Below, piece after piece: positions 14,831-15,499 of a stretch of DNA of 15,499 bases. Each line of letters starts with the position of its first letter. Positions within the stretch are counted from its first letter, which is position 1. The notes under the pieces are model-generated. The model was given only the letters and a program-made list of their open reading frames with translations, did no database searches and was not told the origin of the DNA. A program made the position numbers and the translations under genes. The DNA comes from an uncultured Methylophaga sp. (GTDB lineage Bacteria; Pseudomonadota; Gammaproteobacteria; Nitrosococcales; Methylophagaceae), in assembly GCA_946885755.1 (NCBI GenBank), contig CAMPHB010000005.1, forward strand, positions 1 to 15,499, written 5' to 3'.

Positions 14831-15091
14831 ATGGCACGTACAACCGTAGAAGATTGCCTCGATTTCGTCGACAACCGTTTCCATCTGGTGCTGGTTGCCG
14901 CCAAGCGCGCCCGTGAAATTGCCCTGGGTGATGATCCGCTGGTACCCGTCGATAACGACAAACCGACCGTTCTGGCACTGCGCGAAATTGCCGCAGGTTT
15001 GACCGGCCCGGAAATTCTGACCCGCAGCAGCGCCCGCGTGCATGCTGAAGCCAGTGTTGTTAGCGAAGAAGAGCTGCAAAGCGAAGTTTAA
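14831..15091 (+). CDS. rpoZ: RNA polymerase omega subunit
   Basis: 86 residues (E. coli 91) starting [20 protein letters not shown], with AGGA seven bases upstream. The [15 protein letters not shown] helix, [22 protein letters not shown] and an acidic C-terminal tail identify the omega subunit, which assists beta-prime folding and RNA polymerase assembly and forms part of a ppGpp-binding site in E. coli. It sits between gmk and spoT as in E. coli and pseudomonads. The spacer to gmk is enlarged from a few tens of bases to about 310 by the MITE-like insertion, so expression may depend on readthrough or on a promoter in or near the element; I see none that is convincing. Confidence 0.96.
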   Translation: MARTTVEDCLDFVDNRFHLVLVAAKRAREIALGDDPLVPVDNDKPTVLALREIAAGLTGPEILTRSSARVHAEASVVSEEELQSEV

Positions 15092-15096
15092 TTGCC

Positions 15097-15499
15097 GTGA
15101 GTGCAAAACCCACTGTCGCCACTGAGCTGGATTTTATACAGGAATCCGAGCCCAAGCTGACGATTGATGACCTGTGTTTTGCCACGGCCAACTATCTGGA
15201 ACCGGCGCAGGTGGATGCTATCCGCCGCGCCTATCATTATGCTGATCACTGCCACGAAGGCCAGACCAGGCGCAGTGGTGAGCGTTATATCACCCACCCC
15301 TTAGCGGTTGCCCATGTGTTGGCGATGATGCATATGGACTACGAATGCATCATGGCGGGTCTGCTGCATGATGTTATCGAAGACACCGATGCCGCGCGTG
15401 CCGATGTCGCCAGTGAATTCGGTGATTCAGTCGCGGAGTTGGTAGAAGGCGTCACCAAGCTGGCGCAGGCGGCATTTGAAAACAGCAAACAATCGCCGC
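15097..15499 (+). CDS. spoT: SpoT/RelA-type (p)ppGpp hydrolase/synthetase, N-terminal part
   Basis: Only the first 134 codons are present; the frame runs off the window. The start is GTG 15097, five bases after the rpoZ stop, with no strong ribosome-binding site, so translational coupling to rpoZ is likely. The visible part is the HD hydrolase domain: HEGQTRRSGERYITHPLAVA, then MAGLLHDVIEDT and LVEGVTKLAQ. The catalytic set R58, H67, H91-D92 and E95-D96 has the same spacing as in characterised Rel/Spo hydrolases (R44, H53, H77-D78, E81-D82), so ppGpp hydrolysis is expected. The synthetase and regulatory (TGS/ACT) domains lie beyond the window. The gmk-rpoZ-spoT order supports SpoT rather than RelA. 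Confidence 0.95.
   Translation, partial: MSAKPTVATELDFIQESEPKLTIDDLCFATANYLEPAQVDAIRRAYHYADHCHEGQTRRSGERYITHPLAVAHVLAMMHMDYECIMAGLLHDVIEDTDAARADVASEFGDSVAELVEGVTKLAQAAFENSKQSP

Overview
The window looks like a chromosomal segment of a gammaproteobacterium. The RdgB, HemW, RNase PH, YicC, Gmk, RpoZ and SpoT proteins read closely like their E. coli/Pseudomonas counterparts, there is an FadL-type outer-membrane porin, and overlapping TAATG junctions are common. I cannot name the genus from sequence alone. There are no rRNA or tRNA genes, CRISPR arrays or complete transposase genes.

Layout. (1) Positions 1-215: the 3' end of an unrecognised membrane protein on the + strand, stopping back-to-back against the next gene. 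(2) 216-3718, minus strand: a tight housekeeping operon transcribed rph -> rdgB -> unknown lipoprotein -> hemW -> small BamE-fold-like secreted protein. A perfect TATAAT inside an 8-bp inverted repeat lies upstream of rph. (3) 3833-4699: yicC, divergent from rph. (4) 4888-9832: a mixed-strand accessory block holding an FadL/TodX-type porin, a seven-transmembrane (7TMR-DISM-like) diguanylate cyclase, a gene-free region of about 430 bp, an AT-richer small SAM methyltransferase and a GAF-GGDEF diguanylate cyclase. (5) 9880-13669, minus strand: a Fur-box-controlled ferric-iron ABC importer, fbpA-fbpB-fbpC. It has a hairpin between fbpA and fbpB, and a frameshift separates the ATPase domain of fbpC from its C-terminal TOBE-like domain. 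(6) 13903-15499: the conserved gmk-rpoZ-spoT stringent-response/nucleotide cluster, with spoT running off the end.

The most unusual structure is a 265-bp MITE-like element at 14509-14773 between gmk and rpoZ. It has 19-bp terminal inverted repeats (18/19 identical) flanked by TA on both sides. Its two 124-bp arms are ungapped inverted copies of each other, and each arm carries its own internal stem, with A5/T5 tracts swapped between arms so that pairing is kept. The gmk stop codon lies inside the left terminal repeat. Removing the element plus one TA in silico gives gmk an ending in ...DLLA-stop, close to the E. coli Gmk ending (...KLLAD).

How the parts fit: in pseudomonads rph, yicC, gmk, rpoZ and spoT are neighbours. 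Here about 9 kb of iron uptake, porin and cyclic-di-GMP genes separate yicC from gmk, so this is a core cluster that has been opened twice, once by a gene block and once by a small mobile repeat.
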